Source: Portulaca oleracea (lineage: Eukaryota; Streptophyta; Magnoliopsida; Caryophyllales; Portulacaceae). Taken from it: a stretch of 64,000 nucleotides of DNA. Position 1 is the first letter of the stretch. Every line of letters begins with the position of its first letter. The translations under genes were made by a program, and so were the position numbers. Under the pieces are notes generated by a model, which made no database searches, had not been told where the DNA came from, and saw only the letters and a list, made by a program, of their open reading frames with translations. Location: the NCBI GenBank assembly GCA_029582165.1, contig CM055873.1:45749295-45813294 (forward strand), written 5' to 3'. This document shows positions 34,740-47,255 of this stretch, one piece after another.

Positions 34740-36057
34740 CTAGAACAACTTGACGAGCATGATGGCCACTGGAACCAAGAGGAGGGAGGGCGAGAGGCCA
34801 AGAGAAGGAACGGCTGCTGATGGGTTCAAAGTGGACCCACCGGCCCCGCCATCGCTTGATGTTGATGGAACTGTTGCTTGGGGTGTAGTTGGAGTGCTGT
34901 CTGAGACTGGTCCTAGAGCTGGTGTGGATGATGCAGGAATTGTACTCCCTGCATAGTTGTCAAATTCATTCCCAGTTACAATCTTTTTTCTATTTGTTTT
35001 TTTCGAGGGAATAAAAAATAACCATTTCTTTTTTTTCCCCCTCAAGTAAAAGAATAGCATTTAATTTGAGTAAGATTTAGTTACCTGAAGGGCCTGGAAC
35101 AACATCAGCTGCAGGGGCGGCAGATGGAGTGAAGGCTGCTGGACCTGCAGATTACCATATAAGAATGTTAGTTCTGACGATCTTCCTTGTCAAAAAGGGT
35201 GGAAGTTTTCAATATTTGGCAAACATGTCCACACCAAAATGGTGTCATCTGGATAGTTGAAAAGAGGCTTTTTTCCCAACTTAGATTGTAATAGTAAAAT
35301 GCTTCATTGAACCTCCTCTGCTTCTTTTTCATGGATTAGTAGGTAACGAATGTTTTTTTTTTATAAAAAAATTTTTGAGATAGTTGGAACTGAACTCTCT
35401 AAATTCCAAAATTTAGAGGTAAAATCGCTACATCCTACCCCTCTATCTCTCACCAGGTGGTGGGATTTTAGAGTATTGGTTTTGGTTTTTTGTCCGAAAG
35501 GGTGAAATGTGATAATAAAAAGCAATCAAGTACCTGGAGCAGGGACAGGAGCACCAGCTGAAGCTGAAACCAAACCAAAACAAACCCACCACAGTCAGTT
35601 CCAAACACAACTCCAACAAAGACAGCTGAATCTTCACAAACAGGTCTTATTATACATTACGATGCACTAAACTCAAACAGTCGAACAGTCACTGACCTTT
35701 GCATTGAACAGGGACACCGCTGACACCGGTCTGTTTGCAAGCCTTAGGGAGGGAGATAGCGAGGGTTCGGTTGATGGGGATTCTAAAGGGGATACCGCCC
35801 GTGACAATCTGACAAAGGCAGTCAGTGCCATTGCTCATCAGGGCTCTCAACGAGCCACAGCAGCCAGCAGTGGGTGAACCGGTGCCATTCTGCGCGAGAT
35901 AACCAATGCAAGGGTTGAAGCTTTGAAGCATGGCCGCGCTGCATGGCGAAGTCACTGGCACTTGTCCTGCTGCTCCTGGGATTTGCGCGTTCGATTGTAT
36001 GGACAACACCATCAATGCCACTGCCAAGGCTGGGAAAATGCACTGAAATGTCTTCAT
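34740..36057 (-). CDS. Lipid-transfer protein, GPI-anchor type (LTPG), gene 2
   Basis: Four exons, 36057..35697, 35563..35534, 35144..35085 and 34948..34740, all joined in phase 1, encode 219 residues. A signal peptide ends near residue 24 (SNA|Q). The eight-cysteine motif is complete: C39, C50, C66-C67, C80-x-C82, C107 and C119, with two N-glycosylation-like sites (NGT). Exons 2-4 encode an Ala/Pro/Ser/Thr-rich arabinogalactan-like spacer, and the end is hydrophobic (SLLLVPVAIMLVKLF), as in GPI-anchored LTPGs. The two tiny exons (30 and 60 bp) lie wholly in the low-complexity spacer. A TATAAAAA box lies about 115 bp upstream of the start. Confidence 0.85.
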
Positions 36058-36169
36058 CTTGGGGTGTAAAGTTGTGAGTTATTGTGGGGTTTTTGTGGGT
36101 TTTTTGTTTTTGTTTTTCTAAGGTTTTTTGAGTTTGGGAATTGGATGAGTTGAAGAGGGTTTAAGATGG

Positions 36170-36178
36170 TTTTTTATA
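36170..36178 (-). promoter_or_regulatory. TATA box candidate of lipid-transfer gene 2
   Basis: TATAAAAAA on the minus strand, about 115 bp before the start codon. Confidence 0.5.
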
Positions 36179-37976
36179 GGGTGGGTTGAAGAAGGAAAGA
36201 ATGAAATTGGGTTTGTTTGAAGTGGGTTAGAAGATCAACTACTTTTAACTAATTTGTTTTGGTCTATTAAAAAAGTGCTGGACTTAGAAAGTAGGTGAAG
36301 TTTGGCCTTTTTTTGGGGGGCTGACTGTCTGATTTGGGTGGAATTTAAATTCAATGATTGGTCATCAGCTCAAGTCATGTTAAAATTGTCAACAATTTGT
36401 GCACTAATTGCTTTTTCTATTTGAGATCGTCACGAATTCCCTAGATTAGTTATCTTCATGAGAGTTAGCAACAGAATAAAGTTTGATAATCATGAAGGGC
36501 ATATTTTTCCCTAAGATAACTAGTCGTACTGACGGGTTAATTAAATACACCCGAGTACCCGACCTATATTTACTTGAAATCAAAACACATACAATTTCAT
36601 AACTTTAAATTCGTGTGGACTTGAAATACACTTAGATGGTATTTTCCCTAATCAAAATATATCGTCCACCTATATTTAACTCGTTTGTCTGAATTGATAG
36701 GTCTAATAACTTAATTTTTATTTGATCCCATGATTCTTGGTTATTGTATTCGAGTATGAAAATTAAATTCGTGTGTGAACAAAAAGTATAGGTATTTACT
36801 TGTATTTAAAATAAACCCAACTTAAAATATACCTAAACTACATTGACCCTAACCAAATATATATAAGACTTATATTTAACCCGCTCGTTGAAATTGTTTG
36901 GGTTAGTAGCCAAATATTCATTTTGATGATAATATCCTTCGTTATTGTATTCGGTGACAAAAAAAATAAATTTGCGTGTGAAAACAAATTACAAGATAAG
37001 TTGTTGATTAATTATTATATTTAAGGGTGAAATAGTAAATTTAAGTATGAATACAAGCTAGAAGGCAGCTAAACAACCAGCCCTGAGAACCCAACAAATA
37101 CAACATTCCTTTCTACTATGTTAATGATATACTACCTCTATTGTTTTTTCCCCAATCTTTTTTTTTTTATAAGGGTGGGAAAAAATAATCAGAAAAAAAA
37201 GGAAAGAAGATGGAGTAGTTACTAAGAAAATTACTCCCTTGTTTCTTTTCATTTGTCAAATTGCTTAATTTTTTCTGTAGACTTTTACTTTGTCAAATTT
37301 TGTAATTTTTAGTATCCAACAATTATAATATTCATTTTATCCCTAATAAATAAATATTTCACTCCACTCCAAGGGTATTTTTGGCAAGTTGTAAATTGTT
37401 TCATAAACTTATTAGTATTGTAACAAAATTCAGGGCACTTTTTAAACTTATACAACCCCTATTAATATATATATGCTTGAGAATGACTGTGAAGACAAAT
37501 TTCTATATGTTGATGAATTCTTTCAGATAAATTATCCCTTAGTATAAAGTCCCATCAAAATCAAAGGAGTAGCTTTGAGTTAGGTCACCATATTTCCCCT
37601 AATATCCTCCAACTCTCCAAGCTGTCATGTCTACATTTCTATTTTTATTTTTTTTGAGGGATGTAATGTGTACATAAGAGTCTCCTAATAAAGCCAAAAA
37701 ACTCTCCAACACAAAAAAATTCTCACATTTTCAAGCCACAAAACAAAGTCTCAGGTGAGTCACCAAGTCAAATGCACACATCCTGTTTTGTTCACCTAGC
37801 AAATACCCATAATCTCTTTGCTTAGTCTAATTGAACTCCTAATTACACTTCTATTCACAAAATAAAATGAGACCACACCATGTCATAACACCCTATGCCA
37901 AAACATACACAAATCAAGTTTTTGCTAGGTCTAATTGCATAGCAAGGGATAAGGTCACATAACATTATACCATACC
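36179..37976. other. Intergenic region between divergent lipid-transfer genes 2 and 3
   Basis: An AT-rich spacer serving as upstream region for both genes. A short hairpin-like sequence at 37133-37219 (CTACCTCTATTG... GATGGAGTAG) resembles a decayed Stowaway MITE, and CTCCCTTGTTTCTTTTCATT at 37234 looks like another Stowaway end. No gene seen. Confidence 0.45.
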
Positions 37977-38887
37977 ATGGCTCGAGGAAAGATTGTGAAG
38001 ACGATGATTTTGGTTGTTTTGTTGGGGACGATGCTTTGGAGAGAGGCTGAAGCGCAGTTAAATTGCGCTTCAGCAATAAGATCATTGTCTCCTTGCATGA
38101 GCTTTAGTTTCGGGAATACTTCTAGTCCTACCAGTTCTTGCTGCTCGCAACTGTCCGCCATGGCTGAGACATTACCGACGTGTATTTGTGATGTGAATTT
38201 TGTCGGGGCGCAAGTGCTTGGATTGGTCCTTAATCGGACGCTCATCCAAGCTCTCCCTAGAGCATGCAACGTGGATGCTCCAGCTCTTACTGATTGTAGT
38301 GGTAAGTATAGTTTGCATTATTATCAAGCAATTAATCACATATGGTGTGACATATATGACATAATAACATATATTGCTCTTGCATAATTTCTACATGGAA
38401 GATGAGGGTTTGATGCTTGGGCCATGCAAAATTGTCTTGCATACTTATGTTCCCAGCCCATTAGCCTCACTGTATAGTAGTGCACTATGGCCCATAATTT
38501 CAAGCAAAACACTAACACCTAAATTATCACTATTCGACTTTTTGGGCCATTTCTAACGTCTTTCTTCAACGGTAATTTCTCACATAAGATTGTAGTAATA
38601 GCACAACATTATATCTTATGATAATGTTCTTCGTTATGAATGCTATGATAATAGTTTCATACAATAGATAATTACTGGTTAAAAGTTGGTCATTTCCAAA
38701 TCGGTACTATTCTGATGAAATTTTGGCGAATAATACAGGATTTGGATCTCAAAATACATCAGATGGAGGATCATACTTTGACACTTCAGAGGGTTTAAAA
38801 TTGAATACTCCAGTGTCTCTTGCCATCTTCTTCACATTGGCCTCCTACATCGTCTCTTTGGTTATGCTTTCTGGCTACATATTTTAA
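37977..38887 (+). CDS. Lipid-transfer protein, GPI-anchor type, gene 3
   Basis: Two exons, 37977..38301 and 38739..38887, joined in phase 1, encode 157 residues. A signal peptide ends near residue 26 (AEA|Q). The eight-cysteine motif is complete: C30, C40, C55-C56, C69-x-C71, C97 and C107. A short Gly/Ser/Asp linker and a hydrophobic tail (SLAIFFTLASYIVSLVMLSG) indicate GPI anchoring. It is divergently oriented from gene 2 and too different in sequence to be a recent copy. Confidence 0.83.
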
Positions 38888-40033
38888 GTTGCATGGACGC
38901 CGCGACATGTAAAAATCATGAAATTGAACTATACAGTATACTACATACAAATATATAGAGTATATTCACAATACATGTAAAGATTTGGAGCTTGTATTGA
39001 ACACTTGTGCCATACATATCTGCTATTTTTGGACTTTCCTTTTGGATTGTAAACACAAATAAACCACATATAGACATGTTGATTGCTAAGTTTGTTTTAG
39101 TTGGTATTGTCTCATTATTGATAAGTTTTTTTTTTCTTGATGAATACTGTATTTTGTTTCTGTAATATTGTATATCTATTAATATAAATACATATATAGA
39201 TTAAATTATATATCGAATGATTAGAATACCCCCGAACCCTTTCCTTCTAGGTAGAGTTGACAAAATTTTATCCTACCAGGAATACCTAAATTGTCCGGCT
39301 TGGAAAAAACCAAGTCTTGATATAAATTTTTCGTCTGAATTTTGATATTGTGCAAATTAACCGAATATTAGGACACCTTGTCCGAATTTTGACATTGATC
39401 GAATTTATTCAAACCGAGTTTACTCGGACCCGAATTGGCTGAATTTTTGCCAACACTACTTCTAGGAGGATGATGATCCTTATAACTATTAACTGCTGGC
39501 AAGTATTAAGCACAAGTTCAGAGAGGAAACAGAAATTCATCTCAAAAGGCCACAAATCAAGATTATAATTTGCAGGGAAGGGATGCTACAGCCAAAAACT
39601 AGTTGCCATCTTCTACAGTACTCCATATAATATAGCATATGGCTCAAAATCTGCAAAAATGACTAGAACAATGCTTATGATAATTTGTGACTCGATCACA
39701 GCATCGTCTAGTTTCAACTCCTAAAACGAAACTCCCGCCAATTACACCAAACATTCATGCGATTCCGCTAGGCTTTCGCCATTCGTTATTTCATTGTGTA
39801 ATTTATGTTTTTGCTGGGAAAGGAGGAAGACCCGGAAGACGGACAACAATCCCTGGTTTCTTCTGGGTTCTGAAACTGTTTTCTAATCAAAATCGGTGAG
39901 CCAATTTGACAAGCTCAGATTCATCTGATATATCCTTTGTCATATTCGTGTCGCAAGTTAGGACTTGGCAACTTCTTGAACTGAATCTGGACTGATGTCT
40001 TGAGCTTTTTTCATTTGTATTGCGATCAGTTTA
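38888..40033. other. Convergent spacer between lipid-transfer gene 3 and MLO gene 1
   Basis: Contains 3' UTR sequence of both genes and a dispersed repeat (listed separately). No other gene. Confidence 0.5.
39247..39465. repeat. Dispersed repeat family A, copy 2 (inverted)
   Basis: GACAAAATTTTATCCTACC at the left and TTTTTGCCAACA at the right match, in reverse orientation, the ends of the copies at 27353 and 40228. Confidence 0.5.
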
Positions 40034-43000
40034 CTACAACTCAACTACTGCTGTGTGTCCTTTTTTACTTTCCGCTTCCTCTGGCGGAGGGCTGGACCAA
40101 CAACCGGATCTTGACATGGCTTCCTCATTGTATGTGCTTCCCATCTACACAAAAATTACAACAGCGGATCCATACATGAACATACATCATCAAGCAATCA
40201 ACACATAGCACAGACTATGGTTGCCAACTAGCGTTGGCAAAAGATTGGATTCAGATCAAATTCGAGCCGAGCAATGTCCAAATTCGGATGAGAATCGATC
40301 TTCGGACCCGATTTTTAGGGTCAGATCGGGTCGGACATTTCGGACGGGACCTATCTTCATATCAAAATCGGGCTCAGAGGATAGGAAAAAGAGAAATATT
40401 ATGTCCAGATGTTTGGTCAAGTTGGTCAATATCTATATTCAGACTAAAAATCTATGACCGGACCCGGGTGGGACAAGCCGTGTATTCGGGTCTGGCAAAA
40501 TTTTACCAAAACTCCGCAAAGTTAGGACCCACATCGGGACTCAAAATCAAGAAAACATAACCTTACCAAAACTCCGCAAAGTTAGGACCCACATCGGGAC
40601 TCAAAATCAAGAAAGCATAACCTCTTCCCCATGCGCAGGGAGGGTGTTAGTGAGGGAGGTGAAAATGTAACTAGAAGAATGACTCGCCTGTGTTACGACT
40701 GCATACAGAGGGAGAGTGCTGTAACTGCAAATTGCCTGGATAATCACCCTACAGGAAGAAACAAGGAATGCGGTTAGGTTACAAGGTTATCATTATGCAA
40801 CTAAATGAAGGGAAGAACGAATCAAAGGGGAGGTGAGTTTTTACATTATAATAATTCTTGGGATGACATATTTAATTGGACCCATAACACAGGAATGGAA
40901 CCCAAATTGGAACTGTTTCATATCAAACAGCAAGATTTTAGTCAGTGCGATGAGTTTGGCTTTGCAGCGCCATAGTTTACTAAAGAGTACACGGAAGAAT
41001 TACTAACCAGAACCCAGAAGAAGATTGAAAGACTATACGAATTGAGGAAGATGACCATGTGGATAAAGAAGAGGAAAATCTTAGGATGATGGAACCAAAA
41101 ATACTCGTCCGACGGCTTGATACTTATGTCTCCGACAATGACAGTATGCCTTTGAGCCACATGAATAGCTAATTCTGTGATTATTTGTTGAAGTTTGGTG
41201 CCAACGATTAGTAATAGCTGGAGGAAAATTTTACATCAGATATATACTTGGTAATACAATGCAAAGCTGTTCCAAAGATTACCAAAGATTAAATGAATAA
41301 GTAAAAATCGAAGACCTTGTATTAATTCTGTAATGAATTTCTAAGTCTATATAGCATGTCTTATTATAAGACCACTTACAATGAGGGCAGCTGTACTAAC
41401 CCACATGTATATATGCCAACCTGCACCATGCATTCAGACTGTAAAAAATCTCACCAAACACAACAAAATATGTAAATATGAGCATCAACTTTGGCACTTG
41501 AAAGAAGTAGTTAGCCTGTGGTTTTACATTCTAAATGTGTGATTCCATGATTGGGTTAATTTTTCACTACCGTGCTCAGATAGTAACATAATATGAAAAA
41601 GGGAAAAATATTGAAGTAAATACAATGCCAGGACTTGATTATCAACAGACGATATACCGGCAACGTTGAGTGACAAGGAAAGGACCACAAGTAGCCAAAG
41701 GAACCAACTGCAACCAGAAAAGGCAAAGCATAAGAGTGACGTTCAGATTGTGCAGTAAACTGAAACTTACATCAGGAATCACAGAATGCCGGTACATACT
41801 TTATAGATACAACTTCCTCGAAATCACCTTCATATGCATACACAATGTACCTGTGAAAGTTAAACCTCTGGTTTCCATGGCAATGTGCCTGCAGTAGAAA
41901 TCTCGGTGGTAACAATTTCATCATTTAAAGATAAAACCAGGAAAGACTTTGACTAAAATGACAATAGGTTTGAAAGGTGTTGTCGCAAGATCCAGTGTTT
42001 TACCATGATGAAGCCGAATCTCATCCATTCGTAGTCTGCCTCTGTCACAATCCCACATAGATGTTTAAAGAATGAAATCTGGAATCAAATGTGAATGCTG
42101 TGTTAGTAAGTAATAATTAAAAGGTGGTGCCCAAAAAGAAAAATGCGTTGTTTCGACACTTTGCGCTACATAAGCGAAAAATCATGTTTCATCCATGGAT
42201 AATAATGCTCAAATCTCAGCCAAGAGTTCAATACAATGAAAATGAACGTATACTGATATACATAGCCAAGTATTCATGCAAACTCTGATCACAGAACTGT
42301 ACTCTTCAATATATAAGTACTAAATGTAGGAATCACCTGCAGCAACTTATAGGAGATCTAGATTACTCTGCCCTCACCGACAGAAAGAGAGGCAAAGGCT
42401 AATGATATTCAATAAGTTACAGGAAATTCTTTTCCATACTATTTCACAGTTAAAGAAAACAGGGTGAAAAGTAAGAAGGATGTCAATAGAGTATATAACC
42501 TATAACTCAGAGTAAAAATTGCAAGAACAGTTAATCTTCGTGTCATACCAAGCACTGTGGTCCATAGTAATTACTCCTCCTTCCCATTTTATTTGTCACT
42601 TTGGTCTACGTGTCAATCAAACTTTGAAAGTACTATCTTAAGAATCTAATTTTGTTGCAACTCAAAGAAGAACATTCAAGGCCTTGAAACAATTAATAGG
42701 CGACACATGAAACGGGAAGGAGGGAGTATATATGCTACAATTTGCACTTAACTGATGTAGAAGGTTCACAATACAATCAAATTCTACTGACACTTACAAG
42801 AATAATCAGTACATTGGTATCGAAAAAATGAAACTGTTGGATGTGTATCTACATGATCAGAGGAATGAGTATTGACAATTTGACACTATGAAAGTTTGCT
42901 TGTAACTGACTAATTACTCTGGCGAATTTTGCCTTTTTACATCTTTCTCAGCTTGAATTCTGATAACCGTGGCCTTATCAAATTGATCAAACAACCTCAA

Positions 43001-44867
43001 TAAAAAAGATTTTAACTTACCACATAATTTCGTTTGTTAGCGTCAATACCTTCAAATCGATCCTTAATAAAGGTTATGTTTCTGATATCAATGACTCTGG
43101 TTTTATTATCTGTATGAACAAAGGACAAATTGGAGACAACATGAGAAGAGGTAAATCAACCAAAGTCCCTGTAGTTAGTTTTATGTGGAAATGGAACACG
43201 ATGCTTGTTTCCCTGGTAAGAACATGCCCTAAACGCTTCCCACCCATTGTGCATTCGCACATTTCTTCCCTTTCCCACCAAAACGAACATCCCCCAAACA
43301 TTTTCATTCTTTGAAGAAAGGAACTTAAAATGCTCATGGATTTCAAAAATTGCAATCATAACAAAGAAAACAGAATAACTGCTACACGGAGATAAAAATC
43401 AACAAGTACTAGAATTACCACCTTCAACTTGATTCTTTTTTCGTAAAGCCTCTTCCCACTTCCACCACTGATGGATCTACAGGTAGCAACAAAAACACCT
43501 TGAGCATCAGATCCTGAACATTTCAGAAGTACTTGATAAGATAGCAAAACAGATTTTACGGTTTTACCTGAATCTCTCCTAGAAGAACTATCACAGTACA
43601 AGTGATGACATGCACAACTGCCAAGATAAAGATAAAGTAATGAATGTCATGAAGTACCCCAACAGATATGAACGGGAACTTCCCCTGCGAAAATACAAAA
43701 GATCACTTAACAAAGATGGCCAACATCTCACACTTTTAAGACATCTTTCCTATGCTTTATCGACTGGTAGCAATAATTCATGTAATATGTTGCATTTTTA
43801 CATTTCTTTTAACTGTTTTTTTATTGTCACTCGTACTTGGCTTCATTGCCAAATCTACTAATGGAGCTAGAATAATAGAGGCAAAGGAGTTGTCTGTTCA
43901 AATCTTTACATACATGGGGGCACATAGGAGCGGGGCGGGCACCATTGAAACCAACATCATGGACATGAGGATCTTCAGAAAAAAGGCGGCGTCCTTTGTT
44001 AGAGAGGACACTAAAATGTGTGGTTTCTTCCGTGGGTTCATGGAAAGGCTCAAATTGATCCTTATGATGTGGGACATAACCACAAGGAAGCCAAACACGG
44101 GCAAGTGGTTCGGGTATGCACCAACCCTTAACATGATCTTGGATGACCGCAATCATTAGAGATATAAAACCCAACAACATCAACTCTGCACATAAGTATC
44201 TCCAAATAGCACTTGTCAAAACACAACTAAAAGGGTAAAATGAAATAAAACAATGCTTGAAAATAGGCCCAACTAACATCACCTTCCTTGATCTTCAACA
44301 AGGCTTCATACAGATGCTTCTTTTCATTGTTTTTCAATTTCTACAAGAAAGTGATCATAAGGCATATCATCAACTATGATCACTAACAAGAACAACTGTT
44401 TTGGCTCGACATAAACAAACAAATTTGCCAATTTTGTTTCCAATATCAAGTTGTATGTGACAAACTATGGAATCACTGTATTATATTACATTCACTATGT
44501 GTGAAAAGAAGAGATATAGTACTCCCTACGTTCCATATTAATTGTCATAATGTTGATTTTCACCGACTTCAATGTCACTCTTTGATTGATAATTTCTTAC
44601 ATAATATACTATTAATAATTGCAATATTATACTTTTATGATAGTATTTTTCATTACGAATCTAATAGTGGTAATTGTATATAGCAACTCACGGTATATAT
44701 TAAGAAATTTAGGGTAATGAATATGGAATGGAGGGATTAGTGCATACCACTCCAAGGTAATGAAGAAGCTTCTCAACAGCCAAAGAAACGCTGACAATAA
44801 ACAACACAACCACCCCAATAATCCAAGAGGGTGTTGCATCGAAGTTTGGCCCTCCTCCTCCACTCAT
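40034..44867 (-). CDS. MLO-like seven-transmembrane protein, array gene 1
   Basis: Fourteen exons keep phase: 44867..44748, 44340..44283, 44185..43914, 43684..43568, 43476..43422, 43109..43021, 42078..42004, 41888..41800, 41707..41658, 41420..41380, 41217..41008, 40912..40845, 40748..40688 and 40144..40034, giving 471 residues. The N-terminus ([14 protein letters not shown], then [11 protein letters not shown]) and core ([28 protein letters not shown]) are MLO hallmarks. The four conserved extracellular cysteines are present (about C82, C94, C148, C400). The tail after TQ is only 36 residues. The last intron begins with GC (CAG|GCGAGT). A leader exon may end at a donor at 45117 and rejoin at 44958. 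MLO proteins sit in the plasma membrane; some act in calcium signalling, and some condition powdery mildew susceptibility. Confidence 0.85.
40228..40512. repeat. Dispersed repeat family A, copy 3
   Basis: Lies in the last intron of MLO gene 1. Shares GGTCGGACATTTCGGAC and the AAAAAGAGAAATATT block with the copy at 27353. Confidence 0.6.
40503..40622. repeat. 60-bp tandem duplication in MLO gene 1 last intron
   Basis: A 60-bp unit beginning TTACCAAAACTCCGCAAAG is repeated once with a single A/G change. It follows the dispersed repeat copy and lies 66 bp from the GC donor. Confidence 0.9.
42574..42726. mobile_element. Stowaway MITE in MLO gene 1 intron 6
   Basis: Inverted ends CTCCTCCTTCCCATTTTATT and the complement of GAAACGGGAAGGAGGGAG, flanked by TA on both sides. 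Confidence 0.75.
44522..44737. mobile_element. Stowaway MITE in MLO gene 1 intron 1
   Basis: Ends CTCCCTACGTTCCATATTAA and complement of AATATGGAATGGAGGGAT, flanked by TA. Its right end is only about 10 bp from the donor of exon 1. Confidence 0.7.
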
Positions 44868-47255
44868 CTTATTCTCCTCTTCCCCCTTTTCAATCAGAAA
44901 CCCTAATCAATTCACACTTTGAATTTATGTTTTTCGACAATGAAATTATTGTCACCACCTGCAAATCAAGTTCAAAGTTTGCATTATTTTGTTAATTAGT
45001 ACTGTAATTAACTAAGTACGTGCAACTGTACATGCATGAGGAATGCAGATCAAGGATGATTAATTAAGTACTCGGTTAATTTAAAAAGGGAAAGAAAGGG
45101 GTAGAATTAGGGTTACCTTGAATCGATAAAGGAGGCGTACGTAAAGGTGTAGACATCGGAGTTGTGGAAAGAGTAGTTGAAGGAGTCATATTCCGCCATT
45201 GTAGGATCTTGAAGAAGCTCATAACTTTCGATTTATTACAACTTAGGAGAGAGACAAGTATCATATATCGCTGTGATAATAACATGCCAAGTGCCGAAAT
45301 TGAAGAATCAGACATAGCGCCATTTTTAACCGGAATTATGGTTAAAGGTCGTTCCTTTTTAATTTTGAAATATTTTTTTACATAACACTCCATGTGTTCC
45401 TTAATACAGTATTTATTCTATTAATTTTTTAATAGTTTTTAATGTGTTAATCTAATTTTTAACTTTTAATTTTTATATAATATATTTAAATATATTATAT
45501 AAAGTATTTTGCACTAAAGTATAATAATGTTAATTTTATTTTTTTAACATTATATATTTCTAAAATAATTTTAGTGGTTAAAGTTTGCAAAATTTACCGC
45601 ACATGGTCACAACAATATAAGACAACGGAAAAGAGGAAAAGAGGAAGTGGTTTAATAAATCTAGCTAGTAAAATAAGTTTAGCTAAATAATCCCAGTTAA
45701 AGTTGAAATAACCACGAAAGTAGGTGATTGATCTCACTAGGCAATTCACTTATTTAACAAAAGTTCAGTGTGAAAGAGTTTATGCGATCACCAACCCTTG
45801 ATTGTTCCAAATTAATGAAATGCATGTTTAATGTGCTTACTTAATTTGTTAAGTGACTTAAGTTCATCTCCTAAACATTTTAATTCACCGATTTAAACCC
45901 TAGATTTTGTAGTTTTCACAGTTAGATTAATTTGTTAGAAAATCAATTACAAAAACTCAATCGTGTTAGCAATCAACTAATGGATTAGTTTAGTACATTG
46001 TTAATCAACTCCATGTGGGAACGATCTTGATATTGTTGAAATTATTTCAAAAGTATAAGTGAATTCCATAAATGTTGGAACTAAGTAGAATATGTATAAG
46101 AACTATAATAAGGTCTAACTCAATTTATATGGTCAACACAGATGATTTTGGATCTGACATAAATTGTGTCATGTCCAAAAAGCCAGAATTCAAGAAACAC
46201 GATCACTATGACATGGGTCGTGTTGACCGTAACATGGTATCTGTTAAGCTTGACACGGTCCGTGTCAGGTACTTGATTTCTTATTAATGCCTAACAACTA
46301 GTTTGTCCAGATGATTACTCTATAATCAAGATTATGATCATCTTTAAGGTCCATTATATATTAACTGCTTCAAGTGAGGATGTTACAAGTATGTTACTCC
46401 TTCCATTCTCTCCTATAACTTGGAGTGTTCTAGCCATTTGTAAATACACCAACTACACCAAGTATTCCAAGTAGTATCAAGACACATCAAACACATCTTT
46501 CTCGCTAGTATCGGTGCACACGATACTATACAGAGAAACATTCATTGTATAAGTGAGAAATAAGTCCAGGTTATGCTACAAATTAGGTTAAAGTTTTCAT
46601 TCATTTGAACATTTACGGCATAATAAATAGTTTTTAAAGAAAATGAATTTGTCTATAATCGAACCCTTTACTCATATTCATGAATGAATTCTTGGGTTAC
46701 TATGATTACTCTTCATCTTATTATACATACCGGCCGCAAGAAGATCAAGAAGTCTAAACAAAGACGATGAGAATTCAAGTCACGCAAATATCATTTTTGA
46801 ACAAATATATGCTACACTTATATCCGTACACTTGTGATGTATATATCACTATTAGAACTAAAAAAAATCAAATTCAATTACGGCCTTGTTCTTTGGATTA
46901 GATAAAACAGGGTATGGATAAATTGGATTGAATTGGATTGAAAAGAGTTACAAATCCAAAGAATAGAGTCACGTAACTAAAATATTAGGCGGAATCATAA
47001 TCATACCCGTTGAATACTTGAATCACTTGATATATATGCCGGAAGACTCATACTTTTATTTAGGACCAAACAACTTTTTCTCTCAAGAGTCATGCCATTG
47101 AAGCAACTCTTTCTAAGTCTCATATGGGAAAAAAGAAATTACTACAACATATACAAAGCGTGTTATATATGAAATATGAAAGAACGAACAACTTTGATGA
47201 GCAAAAACTGTCATTGAATTTCTCCATTGTTCTATCGGATACCCATCTCAAGTCT
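44868..47255. other. Spacer between MLO genes 1 and 2
   Basis: The first 250 bases may hold a leader exon and intron of MLO gene 1. The rest is AT-rich. Positions 46883-46968 have inverted TTGTTCTTTGGATT/AATCCAAAGAATAGAG ends, possibly a tiny MITE. No further gene. Confidence 0.45.

Noticed and set aside
45076..45393. A 105-codon minus-strand protein upstream of MLO gene 1
   Set aside because: Low-complexity Thr/Pro sequence; better seen as untranslated leader with a donor at 45117.
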